DNA from: Phycisphaerales bacterium UBA966
GTDB taxonomy: Bacteria > Planctomycetota > Phycisphaerae > Phycisphaerales > SM1A02
NCBI GenBank assembly: GCA_002292895.1
Contig: DBCE01000161.1
Location: 1-6,312, forward strand
Reading direction: 5' to 3'
DNA length: 6,312 bases
Of the stretch, positions 1-6,106 are shown in pieces (within the stretch, counting starts at the first letter, position 1; the number at the start of each line of letters is the position of its first letter). The notes beneath the pieces were generated by a model, which did no database searches, was not told the origin of the DNA, and saw only the letters and a program-made list of their open reading frames with translations. The position numbers and the translations under genes were made by a program.

Positions 1-479
1 GCAATGCCGAGCGCCTTCTCCAAGTCATCGAGCAACTGCAGAGGCTCGCGCGTGGGGCGGTCGCACTTATTCATGAAGGTGAAGATCGGCACACCGCGAC
101 GTCGGCACACTTCAAACAATTTGCGCGTCTGCGCCTCGATACCCTTACCTGCATCAATCACCATGATCGCGGCATCGACGGCCGTGAGCACGCGATAGGT
201 GTCCTCACTGAAGTCATTGTGGCCCGGCGTATCAAGAAGGTTGATGCGAAAGTTGTCGTAGTCAAACTGCAGCACCGTGCTGGAGATGGAGATGCCGCGC
301 TGGCGTTCCAGTTCCATCCAGTCACTGGTGGTGGCTCGCTGGTTCTTGCGCGCGGTGATCGAGCCGGCTAGCTCAAGCGCTCCGCCATAGAGCAGCAGTT
401 TCTCCGTAAGCGTGGTCTTGCCGGCATCCGGGTGAGAGATGATGGCGAACGTACGACGAGGAAGCGTGGCTGAAGACAT
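1..479 (-). CDS. prfC: Peptide chain release factor 3 (RF3), N-terminal part, cut by window edge
   Basis: This is the GTPase domain of RF3, the cytoplasmic translational GTPase that removes RF1 and RF2 from the ribosome after peptide release. The 159 visible residues run from the ATG at 479 to the window edge; a full RF3 has about 530 residues. All G motifs are present: P-loop SHPDAGKTT (15-23), switch-I segment QRGISI (60-65), G3 DTPGH (83-87) and G4 NKCD (137-140). The runs RRTFAIISHPDAGKTT, SDWMELE.QRGISI and DFSEDTYR distinguish RF3 from EF-G and other translational GTPases. Residue 88 after DTPGH is Asn, where E. coli RF3 has Glu. The start is uncertain: the ATG at 479 has no Shine-Dalgarno sequence, but an in-frame TTG at 491 has AAGGAG 8 bases upstream and would add four residues. 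The gene follows the large secreted-protein gene on the same strand after 305 bases, so it is probably transcribed separately. The identification is secure. Confidence 0.96.
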   Translation of the reverse strand, partial: MSSATLPRRTFAIISHPDAGKTTLTEKLLLYGGALELAGSITARKNQRATTSDWMELERQRGISISSTVLQFDYDNFRINLLDTPGHNDFSEDTYRVLTAVDAAIMVIDAGKGIEAQTRKLFEVCRRRGVPIFTFMNKCDRPTREPLQLLDDLEKALGI

Positions 480-483
480 GGAG

Positions 484-503
484 GGAGCCAATGGTACGGC
501 TCC
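484..503 (-). repeat. Inverted repeat covering the prfC ribosome binding site
   Basis: GGAGCC (484-489 on the plus strand) and GGCTCC (498-503) are perfect 6-bp inverted repeats with an 8-base loop. In the prfC mRNA the 5' arm contains the GGAG of the Shine-Dalgarno site and the loop and 3' arm contain the TTG alternative start. If the stem forms, it would hide both. Six base pairs, four or more of them G-C, are plausible but could occur by chance. Confidence 0.45.
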
Positions 504-505
504 TT
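492..505 (-). promoter_or_regulatory. Shine-Dalgarno site for prfC pointing to a TTG start
   Basis: Read on the minus strand, AAGGAG lies at 505-500, followed by 8 bases and then TTG at 491-489. The TTG is in frame with prfC and four codons upstream of the ATG at 479. The ten bases directly before that ATG are pyrimidine-rich and contain no Shine-Dalgarno match. By spacing, TTG 491 is therefore a serious alternative start. Most RF3 N-termini vary in length before RRTFAIISHPDAGKTT, so homology does not decide between the two. Confidence 0.55.
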
Positions 506-530
506 GGGGCAACTGTTTCGGCGCGATTCC

Positions 531-549
531 ACGGTCAACTGACGACCGT
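531..549. repeat. Inverted repeat in the prfC leader (6-bp stem)
   Basis: ACGGTC (531-536) and GACCGT (544-549) are perfect inverted repeats separated by 7 bases. They lie in the gap between the secreted-protein gene and prfC. No T-run follows on either strand, so this is not a standard intrinsic terminator. It is the middle of three consecutive stem-loops in the gap. Confidence 0.5.
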
Positions 550-556
550 ACTCGGG

Positions 557-574
557 GACGTTGCATCCAACGTC
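557..574. repeat. Perfect 7-bp inverted repeat with tetraloop
   Basis: GACGTTG (557-563) and CAACGTC (568-574) form a perfect 7-bp stem around a 4-base loop. This is the most stable-looking hairpin in the 305-base gap. On the minus strand it lies downstream of the 977-residue gene and upstream of prfC. It could end the upstream transcript without a U-tract, belong to a structured prfC leader, or be a dyad site for a regulator. No T-run follows on either strand. Confidence 0.5.
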
Positions 575-784
575 ATTACGGGCACTTCGGGCAGTCGCTC
601 GGGACGATGTCATGATGTGTCCCCCAGCGTGTGAGCCTCTTGGTGCTCTGTCTTTCACGATCACAGCGGCGATATGGTGTGAACGTCAATGTCACGCAGG
701 CAGGGCAAGGAGTCCATGTGCGCCACGAGCGGTCGTATCTATGGCACAGAAATGGAAGCATCCGCGATTCCTGCACCGAGCCGG

Positions 785-3718
785 TCACCGCCGTCCACCA
801 CCACCGCGCCCGACGCCCATGCGCATGCCACCACCGCCACGACCATAGCCGCCGTAGCCGCCAAATCCACCGTAGTAGCCCCCGTAGTAGCCGTTGCCTG
901 GCCACATACCCATCCACGTGTAATGCGGATTCTGGCCGCCAACCATGCCGTAGCCGAACATGCTGTAGTTGCGCGTCTGGCCTCCGCCCGTGTAGCCACT
1001 CACTGGACCGCCGCCGTGCTCGTACTTGGCGTAACCATCGCGATCCTCATAGCGCTGGTATCCCGATGGATTTGAGTAGCCACCGTTTCCCGAGTCTTCA
1101 TCGGAACGAACGATGCCACGAGCGCCGGTGTATCCACTGAGTTCACCGTAGCCACGCTGACCGTTCGACCATGTGGAATTGTCGTTGGCGGATCCATTAC
1201 GCTGATCCCAACCGCCGCCGTTCCACGCGCCGCCGCGCGAGTACTGCGACGAGTTACGCCCAGCGTTTCCCGGCTGCAATCCTTCGTTTCGATCAGCGTA
1301 ATTCGTTTCGCCACGCGCGAACGCGCCGCGCGGGCTGCCGTCGAAATTGTGGTTTGGGTCCGGACGGAAGTCATCCATTGTCGACGATCGTGCATTGGAG
1401 GTTGCGGCGGCTGACCCGTCGCGCTCTTGAAATTGACTTGTGGAATTATCACTCGCCATCGCGCCCGCGCTGTTCGCAGCACCTGCTACCGCATTCGCGG
1501 AGCCATTACCCGGTGCCCTGCTCCATCCACCGTCTGCGCGTGCGAAACTCTGCGTTCCGCGCTGCTGCATGACCTGACCATCACGGGTCGCGGACACATC
1601 ATCATTGACACCGCCCGCGTGTCGCCACTGCGCTGTGTTTGCGGTGGTCGCAGCGGTGTTCGCAGCGGTGTTCGCAGCGGTGTTCGCAGCGGTCTTCGCA
1701 GCGGTGTTCGCCGCAGGTGCACCCGCCCCCGTGCGCGACGATGCTGCCTTCGAGAACTGATTGATGTCCCCCGCTGCAGCCGCACGGTTGTAACTGCGCG
1801 CCGCATCACTCCACGCGCGGCGATATGCACCGCTCCAATGATTCATCCACCATCCATCAGTGCCACGCCAACCCCATGGGTGATAGCCCCAGTGCCACGA
1901 TCCACCGTAGCCCATGCCCAATGCATAACCAAGTCCAAAGGAGCGTCCTGGTCCCCACCAACCGTTGCATGCCCAGGTCGGTGCGCATTGCAATCCGTAC
2001 TCGCCCCAACCGGGCGCAGTCTCGTACATCCAGCCGGCGTAGCCGAAATTCGGCCAACTTCCGTAGGTTCCGGGGTAACCCAAGTAATCATTGCCAGCCA
2101 CGCCCGGCGCCGTCATGCCCGCTGTTGCGAAACCCGTTCCATAGGAAACGATTCCGTTGTTTGCATAGCTATTCATATAGCCAGCCGTGAAGCCAAAAGT
2201 CACCGTGTCGGCCGTTGAGCCCATCACGCGAACAAAGGTCACCCCGTACACCGGCGAACTCGGCGGCATCACATACATCAACTGCGGGACGGCATCGCAC
2301 AACGCCCACGGTCCGGTGGCGGCGTCGGAAGTGAACCACGCTGCATCTTGACAGACGTAGTACGAGCCCTCACAGAGAATGAGTGGCGAACTCGCGTTGG
2401 GTGCCCAACTCAAACTCGTTCCATCAATGGCCACAAATCGCGCAGGACCACCGATCGTCGAGAGCGATGCCTTTGCCTTCGATCGATCCAGCGTTGCGAC
2501 ATGCGGCACAGACTGCTGATAGATCGCGTCATTAGCTGCAGATGTTCCCGGCACTGCTGCCAACACATTGCCCCATGTTCCCTTTGGATCAATCGATGCA
2601 AACGATGTCGGAAGGGCTGATGGCTTGAGATAGCTCCACGGTCCGTTCATCAGATCACCGCTTGTGAACCAACGGCCAGATGCAAGCAAATACCACGTGT
2701 TGGATGCCGTAGCGGTGAAGAGGTCGCAATTCGCGTTTGAAATTGCAAAGAGCCCGTCGGCTACCTGCGCTAAGTTGGGTGCGCCATTGATCGAAACAAG
2801 GCACAGCGGACTGGTGCTGACGACGACTTCTGGTACTTGGCTTGTTGCAGATGCAGTTGACGCAGACGATCCAGTCACAGCTGTACTTGACCCATCCGCT
2901 TGTACTGCCGCGGTGCTGCGCGGCAACGCAGCATTAATGGCGTTCGCCACTGAATCAACGGGCGCCGCGCCACTCATGAATGGTCCGCTGAAACTTGCAG
3001 ATTGCATCCAAACGCTCGCGCCCACACGCGTGAACCAGGTCTTACTGGCGGAATCGAACGCCAAGAGCGATGGCGTGTTCTGTGCAATGCCAACACCCGA
3101 CCCGACATCACGAAGTACTGGCGCCCCATCCAGAAGCAGCAACACCGCAGGATGATCAATGACTCGAATCACCGGCGCTGCATTTCCAAGCGGCGCAGCT
3201 TCAGCCTGCAGCGATGTCACCTGCATATTCTCCAACACTACTGAACGCTGAATAGTGAACGTTGCGCTGGCAAGCATCTGCTGCAGTACCGCGGTGGTGG
3301 CAGTGGAATCTTGGCTACCCGCCAGCTGCACGCGGGTCACTTGCATTCCAGAAACCTGAATCAGTCCAGCGGCCAGGTCATTGTCAAGTGTGGCGCTGAA
3401 GAACATCGCTCCATAGGTGCGCTGCGCGCCCGGCGTTGCAATCCGGAACGCCGCGCGACCCGTACTTGCCGTACCAATGATGGACTCAAACTGCGGGGTG
3501 TACAGCGTGTACACCGAACCATTCACCGCCGCGACCTGCGGCCAAAAGGTCTCGCCGTTGTCTTGATCGGGTGCGGGTGGCAGGTTGTCCGGATGGGTGA
3601 GCCCAGGTGCGATCGAGTACTCGCCGGAAACTTGCGCGCTGGCGTGGCCGACCGCTAGGCACAACATCGCAAAGGCAGTGGCGGCGGACAGATAGGAACG
3701 GTGCGTGGGGTTGCCCAT
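785..3718 (-). CDS. Large secreted modular protein, Trp/Gly-rich, function unknown
   Basis: A 977-residue exported protein. Residues 1-28 form a signal peptide with probable cleavage at GHASA|QV. Residues about 55-185 form an N-terminal domain (FWPQVAAVNGSVYTLYTPQ...). Three related modules follow at about 190-248, 303-363 and 423-478, each running from an I/L-D/N-G segment to a WF/WM...GPW/GPF ending. The third continues into YVMPPSSPVYGVTFVRV and GFTAGYMNSY...VSYGTGF, a pattern I recall from secreted proteins loosely annotated as 'carbohydrate-binding family V/XII'. That label is from memory and gives no proven function. Residues 545-640 are rich in Trp, Gly and Tyr. Residues 669-692 are AANT repeats, 700-900 are low-complexity and probably disordered, and 935-977 are GGY/RGG-rich. 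Seven cysteines remain after cleavage. The reading frame is intact despite the extreme composition, and a conserved module plus signal peptide support a real gene. No clear Shine-Dalgarno precedes the ATG. A cell-surface or envelope role is inferred. Confidence 0.9.
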   Translation of the reverse strand: MGNPTHRSYLSAATAFAMLCLAVGHASAQVSGEYSIAPGLTHPDNLPPAPDQDNGETFWPQVAAVNGSVYTLYTPQFESIIGTASTGRAAFRIATPGAQRTYGAMFFSATLDNDLAAGLIQVSGMQVTRVQLAGSQDSTATTAVLQQMLASATFTIQRSVVLENMQVTSLQAEAAPLGNAAPVIRVIDHPAVLLLLDGAPVLRDVGSGVGIAQNTPSLLAFDSASKTWFTRVGASVWMQSASFSGPFMSGAAPVDSVANAINAALPRSTAAVQADGSSTAVTGSSASTASATSQVPEVVVSTSPLCLVSINGAPNLAQVADGLFAISNANCDLFTATASNTWYLLASGRWFTSGDLMNGPWSYLKPSALPTSFASIDPKGTWGNVLAAVPGTSAANDAIYQQSVPHVATLDRSKAKASLSTIGGPARFVAIDGTSLSWAPNASSPLILCEGSYYVCQDAAWFTSDAATGPWALCDAVPQLMYVMPPSSPVYGVTFVRVMGSTADTVTFGFTAGYMNSYANNGIVSYGTGFATAGMTAPGVAGNDYLGYPGTYGSWPNFGYAGWMYETAPGWGEYGLQCAPTWACNGWWGPGRSFGLGYALGMGYGGSWHWGYHPWGWRGTDGWWMNHWSGAYRRAWSDAARSYNRAAAAGDINQFSKAASSRTGAGAPAANTAAKTAANTAANTAANTAATTANTAQWRHAGGVNDDVSATRDGQVMQQRGTQSFARADGGWSRAPGNGSANAVAGAANSAGAMASDNSTSQFQERDGSAAATSNARSSTMDDFRPDPNHNFDGSPRGAFARGETNYADRNEGLQPGNAGRNSSQYSRGGAWNGGGWDQRNGSANDNSTWSNGQRGYGELSGYTGARGIVRSDEDSGNGGYSNPSGYQRYEDRDGYAKYEHGGGPVSGYTGGGQTRNYSMFGYGMVGGQNPHYTWMGMWPGNGYYGGYYGGFGGYGGYGRGGGGMRMGVGRGGGGRR
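1643..1714 (-). repeat. 12-bp coding tandem repeat (six units, AANT peptide)
   Basis: Six consecutive 12-base units of consensus GGTGTTCGCAGC (plus-strand reading) run from 1643 to 1714. Three (1655-1690) are identical. The others differ by one base each: GGTGGTCGCAGC, GGTCTTCGCAGC and GGTGTTCGCCGC. On the coding strand they encode AANT, AAKT, AANT, AANT, AANT and AATT at residues 669-692 of the secreted protein, between the Trp-rich segment and the low-complexity region. Because the unit is four codons, changes in copy number would keep the reading frame. Confidence 0.9.
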
Positions 3719-3950
3719 CGCCTCATGGTATGTACCCCCGGCGTGGATGACCGAGGGAAGGAAACCTCTGGCAAACTGGTCAATTCTTTAGTGAAAATGT
3801 GAGTTTCCCCTCGGGACCGGGTCATCGGAACATGGCGGGTCGGCCGCTGGGACCGAGCGCATTCTTAACCGAATCAAGACAGTGCTCAACCATGAAACCA
3901 CGAAGTGCCAAGTACCTTCTTGAAGTCTTTGAAATTGGGTGTGAATACAC
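3719..3950. promoter_or_regulatory. Divergent intergenic region
   Basis: These 232 bases separate the divergently transcribed secreted-protein and STAS genes, so promoters for both should lie here. None can be placed with confidence. A GACC/GGTC cluster is visible: GACC at 3815-3818 and 3851-3854, and GGTC at 3820-3823 and 3838-3841. Within it GGGACCG recurs as a direct repeat at 3813-3819 and 3849-3855. The 3771-3800 stretch is A/T-rich relative to its surroundings. The STAS ATG has no clear Shine-Dalgarno sequence. Confidence 0.5.
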
Positions 3951-4286
3951 ATGAGCGAGCCGATCAAGTCAATCCCTGATGGAGTCGTTGTGGTCCTTTC
4001 GGGTCGCCTCGATTCGAAGAACGCTGCTGAGACGCTCACCATGATTCGTGCGGTCATGAATCCCAGTGCGAAGCGGGTGGTCTTTGACCTCACCGCCCTG
4101 GTGTTTATGGCGTCGGCAGGTCTTGGCGTGCTTGTGCAATCGGCGGGACTCGCCAAGGCAAATGGTGGAAGCGTTCATCACTTTGGAGCCAGCCCCGCCA
4201 TCATTCAGTTGCTGCGGATTGCCGGGTTGGGATCGGTGATTACGCCGTACCAAGTACAACCCGAGTCAACCAAGGCGCCCGCTTGA
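3951..4286 (+). CDS. Stand-alone STAS domain protein (anti-sigma factor antagonist-like)
   Basis: A 111-residue soluble protein that is a single STAS domain, the SpoIIAA/RsbV fold. The pattern fits the family: N-terminal strand GVVVVLSGRLDSKNA (11-25), central strand KRVVFDLTAL (41-50), phospho-acceptor loop VFMASAGLGVLV (51-62), then GGSVHHFGASP and LLRIAGLGSV (72-96). Ser55 aligns with the Ser that anti-sigma kinases phosphorylate in SpoIIAA, but the residue before it is Ala54 instead of the usual Asp. Family members act in partner switching with a HATPase kinase; none is encoded here. The stop codon overlaps the start of the Na/Pi-transporter-like gene by four bases (TTGA), so the two are probably co-translated. 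That points to a role tied to the transporter, which is inference. The ATG at 3951 gives the normal family length and no in-frame alternative is better. Confidence 0.93.
   Translation: MSEPIKSIPDGVVVVLSGRLDSKNAAETLTMIRAVMNPSAKRVVFDLTALVFMASAGLGVLVQSAGLAKANGGSVHHFGASPAIIQLLRIAGLGSVITPYQVQPESTKAPA
4272..4286 (+). promoter_or_regulatory. Ribosome binding site and TTGA stop/start overlap
   Basis: AAGG at 4272-4275, 7 bases before TTG 4283, lies inside the end of the STAS gene. The tetranucleotide TTGA at 4283-4286 contains both the transporter start (TTG) and the STAS stop (TGA). This arrangement is typical of translational coupling and decides the TTG start. Confidence 0.65.
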
Positions 4287-6076
4287 ACACGTCCGAGCAC
4301 TTGACGACATTTCCGGCGATAGCCATTTTCCTCGCGGGGCTCGCCTTCTTCTTTCATGGTCTGGATGGCGTCAAGGAATCCCTCAAGTCGATGGCCGGAC
4401 GCTCGCTCCGCCAGCGCATCGAGCGATTCACGTCAACGGGCGCACTCGCCGCCCTGTGGGGATTCATCCTCGGAGCGCTCGCGCAAAGTTCCACCGCGGC
4501 ATCGTTCATCGTCACTGGCTTTGTATCAAGCCGCTTGTTGACGCTCCGACGTGCACTCACGATGGTTGCATGGGCCAACCTGGGGACGGTGGTTCTCCCA
4601 TTCGTTGCATCGTTCGATATTCGTACTGTCATCGCCCTGATCCTCGGCGTTGGCGGCCTGTTGGCAACCTTCCGTGCCGGCCGAGAATTCCTACTTCCCG
4701 CGTGGCGTGGTCTGTTCATGCTGGGTCTGCTGATGCTCGGCCTGCAATTCCTGAAGGATGCCACGGGCGGCATCCCTGATGAGCCGTGGTTTAGGCAGTT
4801 TGCGCAGACCTTGGGCGATTCGCTCGTGTTCGGCTTCGTAGTGGGGATCGCATCGCGCTTGGTGATCCAATCAACATCAGCGATCGTGGTGATCGTTGTT
4901 ACGTTCGTGAACAGCGGCATCCTCACTGACAGCCAAGCTGCCATGATGGTTCACGGCGCCGGTGTGGGTGTCGGTGCGACGGTGCTACTGATGGGCCGCA
5001 GCTCACATGGCCTACCCCGACAACTGGCGTACTTCCAAGCGATCATCAACTCCGCTGCGGGCGCCATATTGGCGCTTGAAGTGATCACTACAAAGTTCAC
5101 GGGACTACCAAGCCTGCTGGATCTGATTCGCAACACCATCACCTCAGACTCAAGCCGCATGCTGGCGGTCGTGTACGTGGTGCAGCAATCGCTCTGCGTT
5201 GGAATTGCGGAACTGTGTGGCAGCCGTTGGACGCAATGGTTGAACCGGCTCAGCCCGCCAACCGATGCGCAGAATCTTGCCACGCCGATGTACATCGACC
5301 AGGGCGCGGGTGTTGATCCGACCAGCTTCTTGGACATGATTGCGCGCGAGCAATCGCGGATTGTCGAGCGACTTCCTGACATTCTTGACTGCGTGCGTTC
5401 TGATGGCGAGCGGACCCTGGCTGAGTGCAACCACATGGCGGAGTCGTGCAAGTCACTGGGCGCTGAGATCCATCATGCGCTCCGGGAACTTTCGCAGACG
5501 CGGCTTGATCGGCAAGACGCTGAGCAGCTGCTCGCGTTAGACATGAAGCAACGTGCAGTGGATCAGCTGGTGACCGAAGTCGCACACTTTGCCCGCGCAT
5601 CGCTGGATGAACGCCGTGCCAGTGAGACAGGGGGCGACTCCGACGGCAACGCGCTGCTGTTTGGGATGACGGAGGGGCTGCACTTGGTGCTCTCGCAACT
5701 GGTGGAGTGCGATCGCAGTCGGGTACCGAGCGATGTTTCCATGTTGCTCATGATTGTCAGCGACCGCGGCGACCTCATGGAACAACTGCGGGCAGACATC
5801 GCAGCGTCAACATCACGCGGCGCTCGACCCGGCCTGCAGTACACGCTGGCGCTCTTTGAGCGGGCGATGTGGCTGGTCGGAAAGGTCGTGCCAGCGGCGG
5901 CGAACGGCAACGATGGCCTTGATGGGCTCGATGGCATCGGTGGTGCGGATGGCATGGGTGGTGTGGACGGAACCGGCGGAACCGATGACACTGACGGATC
6001 TGGTGGCACCGACAGCAAGACCAACGACCCGACCGACCAAACGTCGGCAACGTCCAATTCACTCCAGCACACGTAA
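4283..6076 (+). CDS. Na+/phosphate cotransporter-like membrane protein with PhoU-like domain
   Basis: A 597-residue inner-membrane protein of the Na/Pi cotransporter (PNaS, NptA/YjbB-type) family, expected to move phosphate with sodium. Residues 9-310 hold about eight to nine hydrophobic segments in two inverted-repeat halves. Each half carries the family's QSS-type motif, AQSSTAAS (67-74) and IQSTSAIV (195-202), followed by the GANIGTT-like site. That site reads ANLGTV (98-103) in the first half and GAGVGVGAT (225-233) in the second, so both are divergent and the substrate may not be phosphate. Residues about 345-535 are a helical, charged PhoU-like domain, common at the C-terminus of this family. 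Residues 545-577 are Gly-X-Y triplets, mostly Gly-X-Asp/Gly, followed by a T/S/D-rich end. The start is TTG at 4283, inside the upstream stop (TTGA), with AAGG 7 bases before it; the next in-frame Met lies at residue 37, within conserved sequence. A second TTG at 4301 is possible. Confidence 0.92.
   Translation: MNTSEHLTTFPAIAIFLAGLAFFFHGLDGVKESLKSMAGRSLRQRIERFTSTGALAALWGFILGALAQSSTAASFIVTGFVSSRLLTLRRALTMVAWANLGTVVLPFVASFDIRTVIALILGVGGLLATFRAGREFLLPAWRGLFMLGLLMLGLQFLKDATGGIPDEPWFRQFAQTLGDSLVFGFVVGIASRLVIQSTSAIVVIVVTFVNSGILTDSQAAMMVHGAGVGVGATVLLMGRSSHGLPRQLAYFQAIINSAAGAILALEVITTKFTGLPSLLDLIRNTITSDSSRMLAVVYVVQQSLCVGIAELCGSRWTQWLNRLSPPTDAQNLATPMYIDQGAGVDPTSFLDMIAREQSRIVERLPDILDCVRSDGERTLAECNHMAESCKSLGAEIHHALRELSQTRLDRQDAEQLLALDMKQRAVDQLVTEVAHFARASLDERRASETGGDSDGNALLFGMTEGLHLVLSQLVECDRSRVPSDVSMLLMIVSDRGDLMEQLRADIAASTSRGARPGLQYTLALFERAMWLVGKVVPAAANGNDGLDGLDGIGGADGMGGVDGTGGTDDTDGSGGTDSKTNDPTDQTSATSNSLQHT
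5915..6013 (+). repeat. Collagen-like Gly-X-Y coding repeat in the transporter tail
   Basis: Eleven consecutive tripeptides (residues 545-577) read GLD, GLD, GIG, GAD, GMG, GVD, GTG, GTD, DTD, GSG and GTD. Ten of eleven begin with Gly and most end in Asp or Gly. The DNA shows the matching 9-base periodicity but the units are not identical, so this is an old or selected repeat and not a recent slippage product. There is no Pro, so a stable collagen helix is not assured. The stretch lies after the PhoU-like domain and is absent from family members I know. Confidence 0.85.
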
Positions 6077-6106
6077 CGTCCCGGCACTACAACGTCTGGC
6101 GTGCAG

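Larger units (their letters stand above)
480..784. other. Intergenic gap between prfC and the secreted-protein gene
   Basis: No convincing gene lies in these 305 bases; the open frames that cross it extend into prfC or the secreted-protein gene in the wrong frames and have shadow-like composition. It holds the three inverted repeats listed separately, plus a weak GGGAC/GTCCC pair (601-605 and 619-623). I found no clear -35/-10 promoter on the minus strand and no hairpin with a T-run. A promoter for prfC is expected here but cannot be placed. Confidence 0.6.

Noticed and set aside
1..20. Lipoprotein signal in the secreted protein (Cys20).
   Set aside because: The residue before Cys20 is Leu, not Gly/Ala/Ser, so the lipobox is not met. 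A standard signal peptidase I site follows at residue 28. The gene itself lies at 785-3718.
557..574. Intrinsic terminator for the secreted-protein gene.
   Set aside because: The stem is good, but no T-run follows on either strand, so it is recorded only as an inverted repeat.
368..664. Minus-strand frame of 98 codons across the prfC start.
   Set aside because: It overlaps the conserved P-loop region of RF3 in another frame and has no recognisable features.
689..1075. Plus-strand frame with a hydrophobic C-terminus (VLVLGVTIAILIALV), resembling a small membrane protein.
   Set aside because: The hydrophobic run is the complement of the real gene's Asp/Arg/Tyr-rich codons (residues about 880-905). 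The nearest AAGGAG is only 3 bases from an ATG, and no family is recognised.
631..1140. Plus-strand open frames of 100-260 codons opposite the secreted-protein gene (for example 631-1140, 1427-2218, 2664-3155).
   Set aside because: They are antisense to a strong gene and have Arg/His/Ser-rich shadow composition with no recognisable domains.
1643..1714. CRISPR-like array.
   Set aside because: The units are 12 bases, directly adjacent, with no spacers, and lie within a coding frame.
3920..3948. Possible promoter TTGAAG - 17 bases - GAATAC with TG at the extended -10 position.
   Set aside because: The -10 would end two bases before the STAS ATG, so transcription would start inside the gene. 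It fits only if translation begins further in, and that would cut the first STAS strand.
6077..6106. Bidirectional terminator between the convergent genes.
   Set aside because: Only a 4-bp GCAC/GTGC pair with a long loop is visible and there is no T-run.
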